Origin: Ziziphus jujuba
Lineage: Eukaryota > Streptophyta > Magnoliopsida > Rosales > Rhamnaceae
Assembly: GCF_031755915.1 (NCBI RefSeq)
Contig: NC_083384.1
Coordinates: forward strand, 22,256,001 to 22,320,000
DNA length: 64,000 nucleotides
Direction: 5' to 3'
Shown here: piece by piece, positions 48,101 through 60,035 of the stretch
How the letters are laid out: the number at the start of each line of letters is the position of its first letter
Numbering within the stretch: the stretch's first letter is position 1
The notes under the pieces: generated by a model
The model's database searches: none
Told to the model about the DNA's origin: nothing
What the model saw: only the letters and a program-made list of their open reading frames with translations
Position numbers and translations under genes: made by a program

Positions 48101-49351
48101 TTTTTCTCTCTAAATTCTTTCCATTTCTACAGGTGAAATTCTGCAAAAATGCAATAGAATGAGAAATTTGAAAATACGAGAAAGGGTGAGAGAAAGGCAG
48201 AGCAAAAAGGCGAAAACCAAAAGAAAATATATCTATATATATATATATATATATTATATATTAAAATGATCATTTTTCTGAGAGCTGAAAATCCAACCAA
48301 TGCCGATCGACCAATGATGTGACCACAGGATAATACCTATGCGTACACCGTAGCCTATCGTTTCCTTTATCCACCTGCTGATGTGACCCACTATAAACTA
48401 ACACCCAGTTAAACTGTAAAAAAAAGTTTAAAAGCGAAATTGAAATCACGAAACCCAGAAAAAGGAAAAGAGACAAGTCACAGTGAAAGAGATCGCATCG
48501 CAGCGAAAAAATGACGAACAATGAGAGAAACCAATGGTTCATAAACTTTCTTTTTTTTATTTTATTTTATTTTTTTTCCTCTTCACTCAGATATCAAAGC
48601 GCCTTTCTATATTTTCTGGCAGAATCAGAATCCCAGAGAAAAAAAACATTGAGGCAAAGACCCGAAAAGAAGAAAATAAAAATAAAATAAAATGATGGAG
48701 GTAAAAGATTTAAGTGAAAAATGTGAATCAAAGTTTGCTTGCCGAAATTGGAAAGTTTGATTAAAATAGCGCCAAAATGGAATTGGCGTCCCGGCCCGAT
48801 TGTAACTTCAATGCTCTCAAACGGATCGTACCGTATATATTCCTCTTAAAAGCATAAGCATAGGAAAAAAATAAAAATAAAAAAATAAAAAAAGGAATTC
48901 AAAATTGGTTTTCGTTTAGTTTGGGGGAAAAAAAAATTCCCATTACCTTGAGATGGACGATTCCAACAGTTTTCTGTTGTTTCCTTCTGGCGGACCCACT
49001 TTCCATCCTCGAAAGCCGATTGGTTGAGATCTCTCCGATGAGTCTAACGTCGTCGTTTGGTGTCAAAAAGTTTAGACTCTCAGGCCGGCGAATCTTCGCA
49101 TAGGAAAGTACGCCGTTCCTCAACAAGAACCATCTGGATCTCCATCCCTTGCCGTAATTGGTCCACTTATACAGAACTCCGGCGACGTTGTTTTCAGATC
49201 CCGGCGGTCGTCCTGCATTGCCTCCCACAGATCCGGCTGAAACCGCAGCCAAACTCGCCGGCAAGCTTCGTGTCCTCGAAAGCGTCACCTCCGGCGACTG
49301 GTCCCCGATTCCCGGAGTACTCTCTAGAGAGATACAGCATAATGGATGCAT
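42109..49351 (-). CDS. Oxysterol-binding-protein-related protein (ORP2A/ORP1-like), ten coding exons
   Basis: Predicted lipid-transfer protein of 757 residues; relatives move sterols or phosphoinositides between ER and other membranes. Exons (minus strand): 49351-48947, 46902-46543, 46147-46051, 45598-45153, 44746-44591, 43923-43756, 43626-43486, 43332-43114, 42999-42886, 42276-42109. All borders are GT-AG and all joins keep the frame; intron 3 is phase 1, the rest phase 0. MHPLCC opens the protein, as in plant relatives, favouring 49351 over the ATG at 49366. A PH domain spans residues 56-176 ([20 protein letters not shown]), a helical region 200-255, an acidic linker 288-325, and the sterol-binding domain from about 370. 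The ORP signature SEKVSHHP is split by intron 5. [22 protein letters not shown] and a C-terminal [15 protein letters not shown] are present. No defect seen. ORP2A versus ORP1 type is less sure. Confidence 0.92.
45504..45524 (-). other. Candidate FFAT motif in ORP linker
   Basis: Residues 313-319 read SFYDTKE, preceded by the acidic run EEVSDEDET. This fits the FFAT core (position 2 F, 3 F/Y, 4 D, 5 A/C/T, 7 E) with acidic flank, the motif by which ORPs bind VAP proteins of the ER. Pattern match only. Confidence 0.5.
47607..47706. repeat. Perfect 51-bp tandem duplication in ORP intron 1
   Basis: TTGTTTCTTTGTTTATGTCA at 47607 recurs at 47658, with 49 identical bases per copy. The identity suggests a recent event or an assembly effect. 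It lies in intron 1 and does not touch coding sequence. Confidence 0.85.
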
Positions 49352-49493
49352 CTCTTTCACTCGCATTTCCAATCCAACCAATAAAAAGAAAAAATGGCCC
49401 AAAAAGAATTCAAAATTTCAAACCCCAAAATGTTACCCAAAAAAAAAAAAATGCAAGTTGATAATCAGCCTCCCATTGCGCTTCCGCTAAACA

Positions 49494-50300
49494 ACTGCAC
49501 CACAAAATGGAAAAACAACTTAAAAAATTAAAAAAAAAAAACCATCAGAATAAAAAACCATCAGAATAAAAAATGCAAGCTAACCTGAAAATTTAGAGTT
49601 CCTGAAATAAGAGAGAGAAAGAGAGTCTCTCGGGGGTTGTAGACGAACCTGTGGGAGCTCTGAAACTGAGAGAGATTCGGGAAGAGAGAGTGTGTAAAAA
49701 ATCAGAGGTTTACTACTAATATAAGACGACGACGTCCTTTTATTTATTAATTTATTTATAATTTTTTTAAAAAAATAAATAAATTGCTTGAATTGATGGC
49801 AAGGTATATATATTGTATGCATGTATATATGTATATATTTATATGGATCATGGATGTAAGAGAAGATTCATCAAAAGAATTAAAAAATAAAAAATAAAAA
49901 ATAAAAGGTGTGAGAGAGAGTAGAGCTGATGGTAATTAAGGTGGTGGCAGAATGGTAAATTAAATGCCACTGAAACAAATTTCCAAGTCGAGAAGGACTT
50001 CTTCTTCCTTCTTCCTTTTTTTTTTTCTTTTTAAATATTCTAAGTTTTTATCTATATTTTTATTTTCATATGGTAATTTTTTTTTCTGCGTGGTGGGGAA
50101 GAGCGACAGAAAGAGTGGCTTCTCGCGAGATGGAGAAAGTATCGGTAAAATGACGTGATAAATTGAAGAGTACGGGTCTGTGCTTTGAGGACGAGCATTG
50201 AGGACTCTCTCGGTAGTGGCATGCAGTTTGATGATGAGTTGGACTTTGAAAGTGTGAGCTTTGGAACGTGTTATTAAATGCCATTTACCGCTGCAAGCCT
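49494..50300 (-). promoter_or_regulatory. ORP upstream region with likely 5' untranslated exon
   Basis: On the minus strand a GA/CT-rich stretch at about 49720-49585 (CTCTCTCTTCCCGAATCTCT) ends with a donor-like TTTTCAG/GTTAGC. Together with an acceptor-like GTGCAG/TTGT at about 49495, it suggests a non-coding first exon and a short 5' intron before the start codon at 49351. CT-rich leaders are common in plant housekeeping genes. A TATA-like TATATATA run lies at 49805-49840. No mapped start site. Confidence 0.4.
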
Positions 50301-51099
50301 AACATCATACTTTCTTTTTTTATTCTTTTTCATCCGTTAATTATAATTTTAAAAATTATTAACTTTTTCTATTTTTATTTTGCAGATTTAAAATTAATTA
50401 ATTTTAAGGTTTGATTAACATATGGTCCAATACTCTTTTATTAATTAGTGGTCCTCTAAACTATGTATTGGGTTGTTTTAGCCTAATGTAAATTTAATGC
50501 TTTTTCGAATAATAATTTGAAGTTTGAATATCATACTTGATAATAAAAAATAACTAAAAAATGTATTATAGAGTATTATTTAAATATACGATAGTTTACC
50601 TAAAAATTTCTATATAGAGTGATATTTCCTTAATATGTTAATTAAAGGGTTTTTTTTTTTTTCAAAATAATGTTAATTAAAGTTACATAGTCAAATTTTT
50701 GTTAGTTATGATTAACTAGGAGTTTTCCTTTTTTTTTTTATCAATATGAATTTTAAATGATTTTTGTATTCTTTATTTTTTTTTAAGTGACTTGATTTTT
50801 TTAGAGTTTATATACTTTTATAGACTTTTACAATTATGAAAGATTTTTATGAATTTTGTAGACTTTATTTAAAAGTCTTTTATAGATATATATAGATTTT
50901 CATCGACATTAATAGATTTTTATTGATTTTTAACAATTTTTTAAAAGCAAAATTAATTAAATAAACAAATAATAAAAATACCAATTTTTTTTTTTAAAAA
51001 AAAAAAGAAAACATGTCATTGTTCATTATCATTAGTATCTCCAATGACAAAAAACAAAAAAAAAAAATGTAAAAAATAATATAATGTTCATTATTATTA
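50301..51099. other. AT-rich intergenic, no gene seen
   Basis: Poly-T and poly-A tracts and repeated TTTTATAGACTTT-like words (50800-50930). No reading frame of note. Confidence 0.5.
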
Positions 51100-52375
51100 A
51101 TCTGTTCAGCATCATTCCACATTTGAGGAGATTTAGCATCCCTCTATTGGTTAGCATTTTTCCTTCGTTCTTGAGTTCCAAAATTTTGTTCAAAATCATC
51201 TCCTTAATTCAACAGCAATGATGAAATTTCATCATCTAATTCAACTGGAAATTAATTAGAATAATATTCTTTGTGAATAAAGTTGTGTACTCCTACACAA
51301 ACCAACACTAACTCTACTTATGTTTGAAATTGAAAAGGAGGAGATGTTTTAAAAATTGTGAATCGTGATTTAAATAATACCAAAAACACTTTGAATTATA
51401 TTTTTCAAAGAAGAATGTGGATAATTGAATAACTCATTTGCATCTTCAAGGTCACAACCTTGACCAGCAAAATCTTAAAAATGGTAACAAGTAAAATCTT
51501 AAAAATGATAACGAACACCTCGAAAATAAGTTAAAAGCTTGAGCCATTTTGGAAATCCACAATCTACCAAGAAGTATTTTCCTAGACATACAATTATAAT
51601 AAAATTAGTAAACTATATGCATACATATGCATTACATGTTTAATTAGGGGAAAATATTAATTAGATAAATAAGTGGTAGCAGAAGGCGCCAAGAATGGTG
51701 ATTTTAATATATATATATATATATATATATAACCTATGGCACTTTAATCCATTGCTCCTTGATAAAACATCATTTACTATTTTGAATCATGTGCAAATCT
51801 CTCATATCCATTAAGCACATATATAAATTCCAAATCAAAATTACAAGTTGCTAAAACATTTTATGAAATTGTTTCATAACAATTATGATAGCTATTTGTC
51901 ACTTCCAATTATCATTTTTAGAATATGTGTACCGCCGTTAGCTGCAATGTAATCCTAAAATAATAATAATAATCATAATCATAAATGATAACAATAGTAA
52001 TACCATTAGTAACAATAACAACAACAATAATAATAATATCATCATTTACTTCAAACTAAGGAAAAAATCCTTGTATTTTCCTTCATTTTTTCTAGTACTA
52101 TAGATCTAGGGGTTTGACCATCATATCTACTGTGATTAGATTCAATGCTCTTATTAAAAATTTTATTCATAGCAAAATGTCATAAATAAATGTTTTACGA
52201 ACTAAGCAACATCGAGAATTTTGACTGACAAATGCAAGCATCTTTTCAACACATATAAACCCAATATCATGTAAAAGTGTCTTTTTTCTAATGATGCGGC
52301 ACAGCTTTAAAATGACCATCATCAATGATAACTCATATACTATTTGATGATTTAATTGGTTATCCAAACAATTCT
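51100..52375 (-). pseudogene. PIF/Harbinger transposase (HARBI1-like) remnant
   Basis: The minus strand order matches plant HARBI1-type nucleases. 52370-52170 resembles the N-terminal helix-turn-helix part (CVEKMLAFVSQNSRCCLVRK, where relatives read SVEEMVAMFLxxxxHNxxNR). Near 51950, DYIAANGGTHI sits where relatives have DCIGAIDGTHI, the first catalytic D block. At 51600-51330 the sequence reads KYFLVDCGFPKW, RGVRYHF, AGQGCDLEDANELFNYPHSS and LKNIIQSVFGI, the second D and following region. Stops and gaps break it throughout. No terminal repeats were found. Non-functional. Confidence 0.65.
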
Positions 52376-53462
52376 CTTTTGCATATTAGATTCTAAGTTC
52401 AAAAATAAAAACATAATTAAATATAGCTAATTGAGTGTATACATCTAGTCTACCAAGTTATTTATAATGTGCACATATGTTATTATTTGATTGGTTTATA
52501 TTTTAACAAGATAGCCCCCATGATCCTTCCCGGACACTTGAAATGCTCACGCCTAGAGAAGCTTTATCGAATTCCCTATCGTAAATCCAATTAAAACTCT
52601 TCATATATTGAATATAACCTGATAGTATAGGCAAAAATGTCATAAAAAATTTTCTAATATATGTCCACAAATCAAGGATTCCAATCCCAAATCCAAAGAA
52701 AGAGAAACAAAATAAAAAAATATACATGTTAGGTCAATCTACCATAACAATGTAAAAGAAGTGCAAGGGTTCATGATTAAATAAACTACATAAATAATAA
52801 ATATAATAAATAATTGGAGAGAGAAATACATAAGCAATGGAAATTCGAGGATGTTGAAGATGTTAGAAAGTGAAGGTACTTGAGTGATGATAAAGATGTC
52901 CAAACGTAATATGTGCAACCTGTAAACTGAAGGCTACAGGGAACATTTTAAAAATAAAATTATGAGATAAATTTAATGAGTAAAATAAAATAATAATACG
53001 AAAATAATTATTTGTCTTCAAAATCTTTATGAAAATAATTATTTTTCTTTTAAATCTTTCTTTTAAAATCTCTTTTTCACTTTTTTGAAAGTTTTCCTGC
53101 TTTGGAAAGTAATTTTAAAAAATCTCATGAATTTCTCGAAAAATATAGCAACTCATATTTCTTAGGAAAAATATTTATAATTATGCTACCTGTCATAAAC
53201 TCATGTATTTACATAAATAAATAATATTTTCACAAATAAATCATAAGCAAAAATGATAGTTTTATAATCATAAATACATATGATACCAAAACCTATGTAT
53301 CATGCCCAATATTAAATTTTTTTCATATGACATTTAGCGCCCTAAGCCATCATAGAGCCAATTAGAGAGGGAAAATTTTTACACAACCTTAGCGTCCTAA
53401 GGCGCCGCAGAGCTTGGACCTCTCAGGTAGTCTTTACATAACGTGATAATAGTAATAGGTTG

Positions 53463-53505
<43 letters not shown>

Positions 53506-54149
53506 TAACTATATCCATATCCATATCTATAACCATATTATTACTTGGGACATAGTATCCCAAATATATATATATCACATGTATCTCATAACAGAGTTTT
53601 ATACAACTCAAGTTAGAGATCTAAGAAGGCTAGATGGTCACTAATAGACCATGAATGAATGCATATGCTACGAATAATAACTAAATTCACCAAACAAAAC
53701 TAGCCAGCATAAAATAAAGATTTACATTTCGAAGAATTAACTAATGAAGAATGCGATCCAAATTTTCAGAGGACAAAGGTTAGAAGATGAAGGCTTTCTG
53801 TTAAACAAAGGAACTCAAAGATATGTAAAAGGCAAAGAACCATGCCTTATACCCGAACCTTATACCAAATCTCGTTGGCAAGCAAAAGAAACAAAAGAAC
53901 ACAAATTTTTCTTAGTTGACAATCAAACTTAAGAACTTACCCTAAAGATTGAAAACTTTAACATTTTTCTTAACATTCCCCAAAGTTCCAAGGCCAAAAA
54001 ACAAAATATTATCACATATACAAAATGAGAAGAAGCAAAAGTAGCTCTAGTAGTGGAAATTGGCTTCAAATCCCCATTCAAAATTTGAAACAAATACTGA
54101 CAAATAAACTCTTCAGCTAAATAAACAACAAAGGAAAAAGAGAGTCTCC
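52376..54149. other. AT-rich intergenic with TA microsatellite
   Basis: A TA run lies at 53467-53502. A palindrome-like block with GCGCCCTAAG words is near 53336-53410 (AGCGCCCTAAG and AGCGTCCTAAGGCGCC). No gene recognised; the 52503-52727 frame has no known domain. Confidence 0.45.
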
Positions 54150-55918
54150 TTATTAAACCTTATGAGAACAAGGTAAATAACAAGTTGGAGAACCATTCAA
54201 GAGAACCAAAATACAAGCTAGAGCTAAAATTGCAAAAACCCATTTACTACACTCAATCGAAAACCTAAGCTTAGAAAAACATGAAGCCAAAAAAAAAAAT
54301 AATAATTCATGGTATCAAACTCCTTCCTGCTATTAATTTTAAATGCCACGTGACCTCTAAAAGATTTCTTATGTCTAAGGATAATCCTAAATGTTCTTAC
54401 CATGCACAAAACCAAATTGATTAGTGGAAAGAATATAATTAGTCATTGTAGATAATATATCAGCAAGAAGCTTAATAATGATGTTGAAAAGAAAATATCC
54501 AAGCACAATGGGCTGAAACTTACCTACTATGACAACATCTTTCACTTAAGGAATCAAAATCAAGAAGTTTGAATGTAAAGTAGGCTTAGTAAACCTTGAA
54601 GTGAAAAAATATTGAACCACCTCAATTACATCTTTACATATCAAATCCCAAAATTTCTTATAAAAGATGCCTGAAAATCCATCCTAACCAAGGGTATTTT
54701 TAAAGTTTAGACTAAAACCAGCACCAAAAATCTCTTTAGCATCAAGAACCACAACAAAAAAATCATTTTCCTTAGTATTTATAAAGATCAAGATTATCAA
54801 AAAAAAGAAAAGCATCATCTCTTGGATGTACAAGAAGAATTCGAATTGAAAAGATCCTTAAAAAGACCAATAACATGCTTTCGAATAATCTCCATAGCCG
54901 AAGTTAACACACCCTTAGCCATCATAAAGGACAAAGACTTACATATCTTCCAAGCATTAGGATAGGAATGAAAGAAGTAAAGTTACAATCACCATCTTTG
55001 AGCCATTTGAGTTTACATTTATCTTTGAGGAAGATATCATGTAGATCAAGCTCTAAATCAAGAACAGCATGAGCCTCCAATTTTTCTTGTAATTTATCTT
55101 CAAAAAGCCACTAAAAATTAATATTATTCTAAGCCAACTAAAGTTGTTTACATCAAGCCTCAATCGTATGTAAATCTCCAGAGTCCTTTTGTTCCTTAGT
55201 TAACAACTATCTTAAGAAGCTTTGGCTTAGAGATCACTTTAGTCATGGGATTACCATTCAATTGAAAATTCTAATAAGATTTCACTAAATTCCTTAAAGA
55301 AGTTTCCAAAAGGCAAATGTACTAAAACTTAAAGGGTGTTGGACCTGGGATAAAAGTCTTAGAAAGCTTAACAGTAATGGATTATGATTTAAACCATACC
55401 AAGGATTGTGATTTAAACCATACCAAGACAAAGTTAGGCAATCCATAAAATCCCAAAAATCTAAGCAAGACATAAAAAAAAAAAATGCAAAATCCAATTT
55501 ACATTCAATAGTACTTAAGCCCAATGTGCCCAGGTAAAGAAAGATCCCTCCGTATCAATAGGAAAAATGTCAAAAAAACCAATATGGCATATTGAAATTC
55601 CAAACAAAGAATCCGTGAATAAAGCAAACCAATTTTCTCATAAGCATCCAAGCTACAATAAAATCCCCAATAAAGAACCAAGGATACTTCAAAAAAACAC
55701 TATACATTTTGAGAAAATTCAAAAAACGATGTCTGCCTTTATAGATGAAAATTGCATAAACAGAAGCCATATAATAGCGACTTCTTAAGAAAGAAAAACT
55801 CAAAGAAATATGCTGCTCATCCGAAGCCAAGAACTAGCAAAATACATTAGAGATACTCAACTTTAGTATTAAAACCAACCAGGTGTAAGTTTAAAGAAGA
55901 CAAGTAAGTTTGAGAAAT
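54150..55918 (-). pseudogene. LINE (non-LTR) endonuclease and reverse transcriptase remnant
   Basis: The minus strand begins in an APE-type endonuclease: at about 55700, YPWFFIGDFIVAW sits where relatives have WLVIGDFN. NPLLLSF (DHxPLLL) and PTPFKF wording follow near 55400-55330. Reverse transcriptase follows: KCKLKWLKDGDCN at about 55020; FLILIPKVKDVVIVGKFQPI at 54570 (typical LIPKxxxxxxxxxFRPI); IIKLLADILSTMTNYI; and TNQFGFVHGKNI (xNQxGFxxGRxI) to about 54400. VAFKINSRKEFDTMN (KxDxxKAFD) is near 54330. Stops and shifts are many. The 5' part is cut off at 55918 by the minus-strand CRM-like LTR. A 24-bp tandem duplication at 55377-55424 repeats the words WYGLNHNP. Confidence 0.75.
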
Positions 55919-57055
55919 TGATATGAACCTTGGTCGACTCATGCCTAAATTCGTATTATATTAGCCCGGATCGAAAAATTAATTTCAAATTCTTATGGTC
56001 ACCTCAACCCCTAATCAACTTATGACTAGAAACCTTGGTATATGATGAAAACGCCACAATAAGCGATGGATGTCCTATTGATAAGTCAAACTAAAACCTT
56101 CACTCTCTAATAGTGCTTTAGGTGTTCAAAGAGAACTAAAAGAGTTCTTTTCTCATAAATAATTTTTTGAATAATATTAAAGGTACATTCCCCTTGAAAA
56201 ATAACCTTTAAATAGATTAAAGTCACAAAGCAATAAACCCTAATTTAGCTAGGTAAAACTGGCCATGAGATAAGGAAACAACGGGTTGGCTGAAATTCAC
56301 CTACTTTCTTAAACTAATTTGGATTAATTAATTCCTTTATTTTGAATTAGGAATTAATTAATTTACAATGGAAATAATAAAACAATAACTTTCCTAAGTT
56401 GTTTTTTTCCAGAAAATAAGAAAATAAAAACCAAATAAATGACTAATTTCCTAAAACAAAAAGTCAAACTCAAATTAAGAAACTAGTTGACTAGTTTGAC
56501 TACTAAGCTAACTTTCACTAATTTTCAGCTTGTAAGAACTCCAAATCAAATCTAATATGCCATGTAGGATGCCAAATAGGATTACTTATGATGCCCATAC
56601 GTTGCCTTTGATTGGAACAAAGAGAAAATGCTTAATCAGCAAAATACAGTAAAGTTAGCAACAAAAACAGTAGTTTTGGCCAAAAACGCCTCCTATGCGC
56701 AAATGCCTTCTTTGATTGCATTTGCTTCTATGTTGAATTGTTTCCATGACCTTTTAATGGTATGAATTGAATTCAAGAAGTGTTGAACCCATCCTGTGCT
56801 GCCCAGAGTCCATATTTGCACCAAAACAGCTACCCGTGTCTGTATCTACCTTCACCACCCGGATGCATAAAAAAGGGTCTTGTATCTTCAGATATTGATA
56901 AATCATTTTGAGAATTGATAACTCCCTATATAAATCCAACTAGGTTATCTTTAAATCTCTTGGCTTGTGCTCTAATAATTGGACTAGTTTTCATTTGTAT
57001 TTGATCAACACCCCAGCGGGTAGTCGGTTGTACGTGTTCGAGTGGATTCTCATCA
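55919..57055 (-). repeat. 3' LTR of the minus-strand CRM-like copy, full length
   Basis: Length 1137 bp. On the minus strand it starts TGATGAGAATCC at 57055 and ends TTCATATCA at 55919. The reversed polypurine tract (57056-57068) lies directly outside its start. The pol C-terminus inside it reads TTRWGVDQIQMKTSPIIRAQ and ends LLEFNSYH with a stop at 56754. Confidence 0.85.
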
Positions 57056-58340
57056 TTCCCCTCCTCTTGAAAAGGATTTGCCCTTAAATCAAAGTCATCA
57101 CCTACAACAAATGAAGATCAGTCAGAAATATTAAATGTAGTACTAACATTATACTCACCTAGTAGGTTAAGCTTGTAGGCGTTTTCATTAATCCTTTCCA
57201 AAACTTGATAAGGTCCATCCCCATGCGGCGTAAGCTTGAACTCTCTTTACTCAAGAAACCTCTTTTTTCTTAAACGCAACTAAATCCAATCTCCTGGGTC
57301 AAACACTATCACAACAAATCCTAGAAATACAAGCTCATTTCGGTAAAAATCATACTTTTTATTAGCAAACAAACTTTCCTTCCTAAGTACTTCTAAAACA
57401 AACCTAAGATGTTCTACATGCTAATCTACATGTCTATTATATACAAGAATGTTATGAAAATAAACAATAATAAATTTTCCAACGAATGGTCGCATAAGAT
57501 GGTTCATTAATCTCATGCAAGTAGTAGGTGCATTAGTTAAACCAAAAGGCATTACCAACCACTCATACAAACCATATTTAGTTTTAAATGTAGTTTTCCA
57601 TTCATCCCTTTCTTTCATTCTAATTTGACAATATCCACTCCTAAGATCCATTTTATAAACATGCATGCACCATGTAATTCATCTAACATATCATCTAACC
57701 TAGGAGTTGGATGTCTATACTTAATGGTAATATTATTTATAGCTCTACAATCAACACACATGCACCATGATCCATCTTTCTTAGGTACTAACAAAACAGA
57801 AACAGCACATGGACTCATGCTTTCACGAACATTACCTTTATCTAATAACTCACTTACGTGCCTTTGTAGTTCCTTTGTCTCATTGGGATTACTCTTATAT
57901 ACAGGCCTACTAAGAATTGCAGTGTCCGATACAAAATCAATTTAATATTCAATCCCTCAGACAAGAGGTAAGCCACTAGAAATCTCCTCCAGAAAGACAA
58001 CATCAAAATCCTGTAAAAGAGAAGAGATAGAACTTGGCAATTCAAGTTCTTCGGGATTAACTTGATCATTTAAATATATATCTTTATAAATCATAATCAG
58101 CAATAGTTTTTTATTCAAAATTGCTATATTAATATCACCAAAGCTAAGATAAATTTTTTTATTTTTCTTCTCTTTCCTCTCTTTTTCTTTCTCTCTCTAG
58201 CCCATCTCACCTTTACTCTCATTCTCGACTTTGTCCAATTTTTTTCCACTCTCAGCTTTTTCATCTCTTTTCACCCTCTCGACTTTCTTTCTTTCTTTCC
58301 CCTTAAGTTTGAGTTTAGGACAGGTACTTGGTTGGTCTCG
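57056..58340 (-). pseudogene. CRM-like pol with RT kept, RNase H and integrase core deleted
   Basis: RT spans about 57830-57400 on the minus strand: SPCAVSVLLVPKKDGSW, CVDCRAINNITIKYRHPTPR, then, after a frameshift, [20 protein letters not shown] and [20 protein letters not shown]. The catalytic Y-x-D-D box is YFHN here (57451-57456 encode HN), so polymerase activity would be lost. The sequence then runs through the RT tail (NELVFLGFVVIVFDPGDW) straight into the integrase C-terminal part and the polypurine tract. The segment 57830-58340 is the charged pre-RT linker. RNase H and the integrase core are absent. This is the least deleted pol in the window. Confidence 0.8.
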
Positions 58341-58472
58341 TTTGGTCTCGTTTGGTCTTACCCCCTTGGATAGGAGTTAAAGCCATGGGTGCCACACTAG
58401 TTCTTTCTTTGAGCTTTTCGGCCCCCCTCCTTTGTTGTATTTGAAGTTGGTCTCTAAATACCTCACTGGGAG

Positions 58473-58805
58473 TCAATGGTTCCAACTTGACCTTTTTACC
58501 TTTAAATCTAAGAACAATAGCATTCTCTCGACCATAATGTATAGTATCTTTATCAAATGCCATGGTCTACCTAATAAAATATGTCCAGTATGCATAAGCA
58601 CAACATCACATAAAACAACATCCACATATTCATCAATGATGAAGTTTACTTTGGCTTGTTTGTTTACTTTTATTTCATCACTATCATTAAGCCATTGCAT
58701 TCTATATGGTTTTGGATGTTTAGTGGTTGCTAACCCTAATTTATTAACCACCGCATTACTAATTACATTAGCACAACTTTCACTATCAATTATCATACTA
58801 CATAT
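58473..58805 (-). pseudogene. CRM-like retropepsin domain, active site changed
   Basis: Reads MIIDSESCANVISNAVVNKL, then PYRMQWLNDSDEIKVNKQAK, DVVLCDVVLMHTGHILLGRP. The frame is open for 107 codons. The catalytic triad is D-S-E rather than D-S-G, a change expected to disable the enzyme. The linker continues to about 58320 (LEPLTPSEVFRDQLQIQQRR). Confidence 0.8.
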
Positions 58806-58847
58806 GTTACCTTGAATTTCACATTGGATATGGAAGATGTTTTCTCT

Positions 58848-60030
58848 TTACACTTGATCCTCATCTTTATATACATTCAACACTCTCCTTGCCATCAAGC
58901 TCAATTCAACATTTAAAGCTTTTAGGGTTTCGACTTCATCTTCAATTTCTTCCACTTCATGCTTGAACTCAATTTCAACTTCATCACTATCAGATTCCAA
59001 CTCGCCATTGTCCTTTAACACCATGATTTTTCGGTTTTGGCATTGGTTGGCAATATGTCCTCGGCCTTGGCACTTAAAGCAAACAATATCTCTAGTTCTT
59101 AAAGGTTTAGAATCAAATTTATCTTCAGATTTGTGTGCTTGAGTAGGTTTGATCCTATCATCTCGCCTTGCCCGATTGGTGCTCTCCTCACCTTGCTTCG
59201 GTTTTGGCTTTGAATCATAGACAGGATTGCTTCTCCAAGCACTTGGATTTGACCTCCCATTGTTTATAACTCCTCTAAACGATGAGCTTGTACCCCTCCT
59301 CTTGAATTTATTCTCAAGTTTGATAGCCACATGCAACATCTCTTCCAATTCCACATATTGTTGTAATTCCAATTGACTGGCTATCTCTTTATTCAACCCA
59401 CCTAGAAACCGTGCCATTGTTGCTTCTCTATCTTCATGCATGCTCAATCTCATCACAAACATCTCCATCTCCTTGTAATAATCTTCCATGGTCCTATTTC
59501 CTTGAGATAAAAATTGTAACCTTTGATGTAGCAACCTATGGTAATGAGTTGGTACAAATTGCTTCCTCATGTCTCCTTTCATTTGTCACTAAGTAGTAAT
59601 CAATTCATTACCTACTCTTCTTCGGGTACTTTGCTCATTCATTCACCATTGGAGTGTATAATGACCAAATTCCAAAGCTGCCAATTTTACCTTCTTAGCC
59701 TTCGAATAATTATGATAATTACATATCATCGCCATTCGCTCCTCCCATTCTAGGTAAGTTTCCGGATTACTTTCTCACATAAAAGGTGATATGATGACCT
59801 TAATATTTCCAAGATCATCATTCTCATTCCTTGCTTGTCTCCCATAGATTGGTCTTCCTTGGAGTGCAAAAATATCATTAATTTCTTCTTCAAGGTTATC
59901 TCCAAAATTATCTTCCTCGAATTCCTCTCTAGGTCACCCTCGACCTCCATGTACATCAAACCTTGTATTCTGTCCACCTTTGAGTTTCAAATCTATCCAA
60001 TCTTTGATCTAGGTGATCAAAGCGAGCACT
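58848..60030 (-). pseudogene. CRM-like gag with intact zinc knuckle, N-terminus cut
   Basis: A 244-codon open frame, 59582-58848, holds FVPTHYHRLLHQRLQFLSQ, DYYKEMEMFVMRLSM, DREATMARFLGGLNKEIASQ, LELQQYVELEEMLHVAIKLE, an RG/SN-rich basic stretch and a complete CCHC knuckle CFKCQGRGHIANQC (residues 168-181). An acidic tail follows. Upstream (59583-60030) frames are broken, but the N-terminal helix wording (FDHLDQRLDRFET) is visible. The copy stops at the inverted junction near 60030, so the gag start, leader and 5' LTR are missing. This is the best preserved gag core in the window. Confidence 0.85.
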
Positions 60031-60035
60031 CATTC

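Noticed and set aside
48270..48542. 90-codon minus-strand frame in ORP intron 1
   Set aside because: Hydrophobic and T-rich, with no conserved wording and no fit to ORP splicing; treated as chance.
53423..53611. Frame with isoleucine-tyrosine repeats
   Set aside because: It is the translation of the TA microsatellite at 53467-53502.
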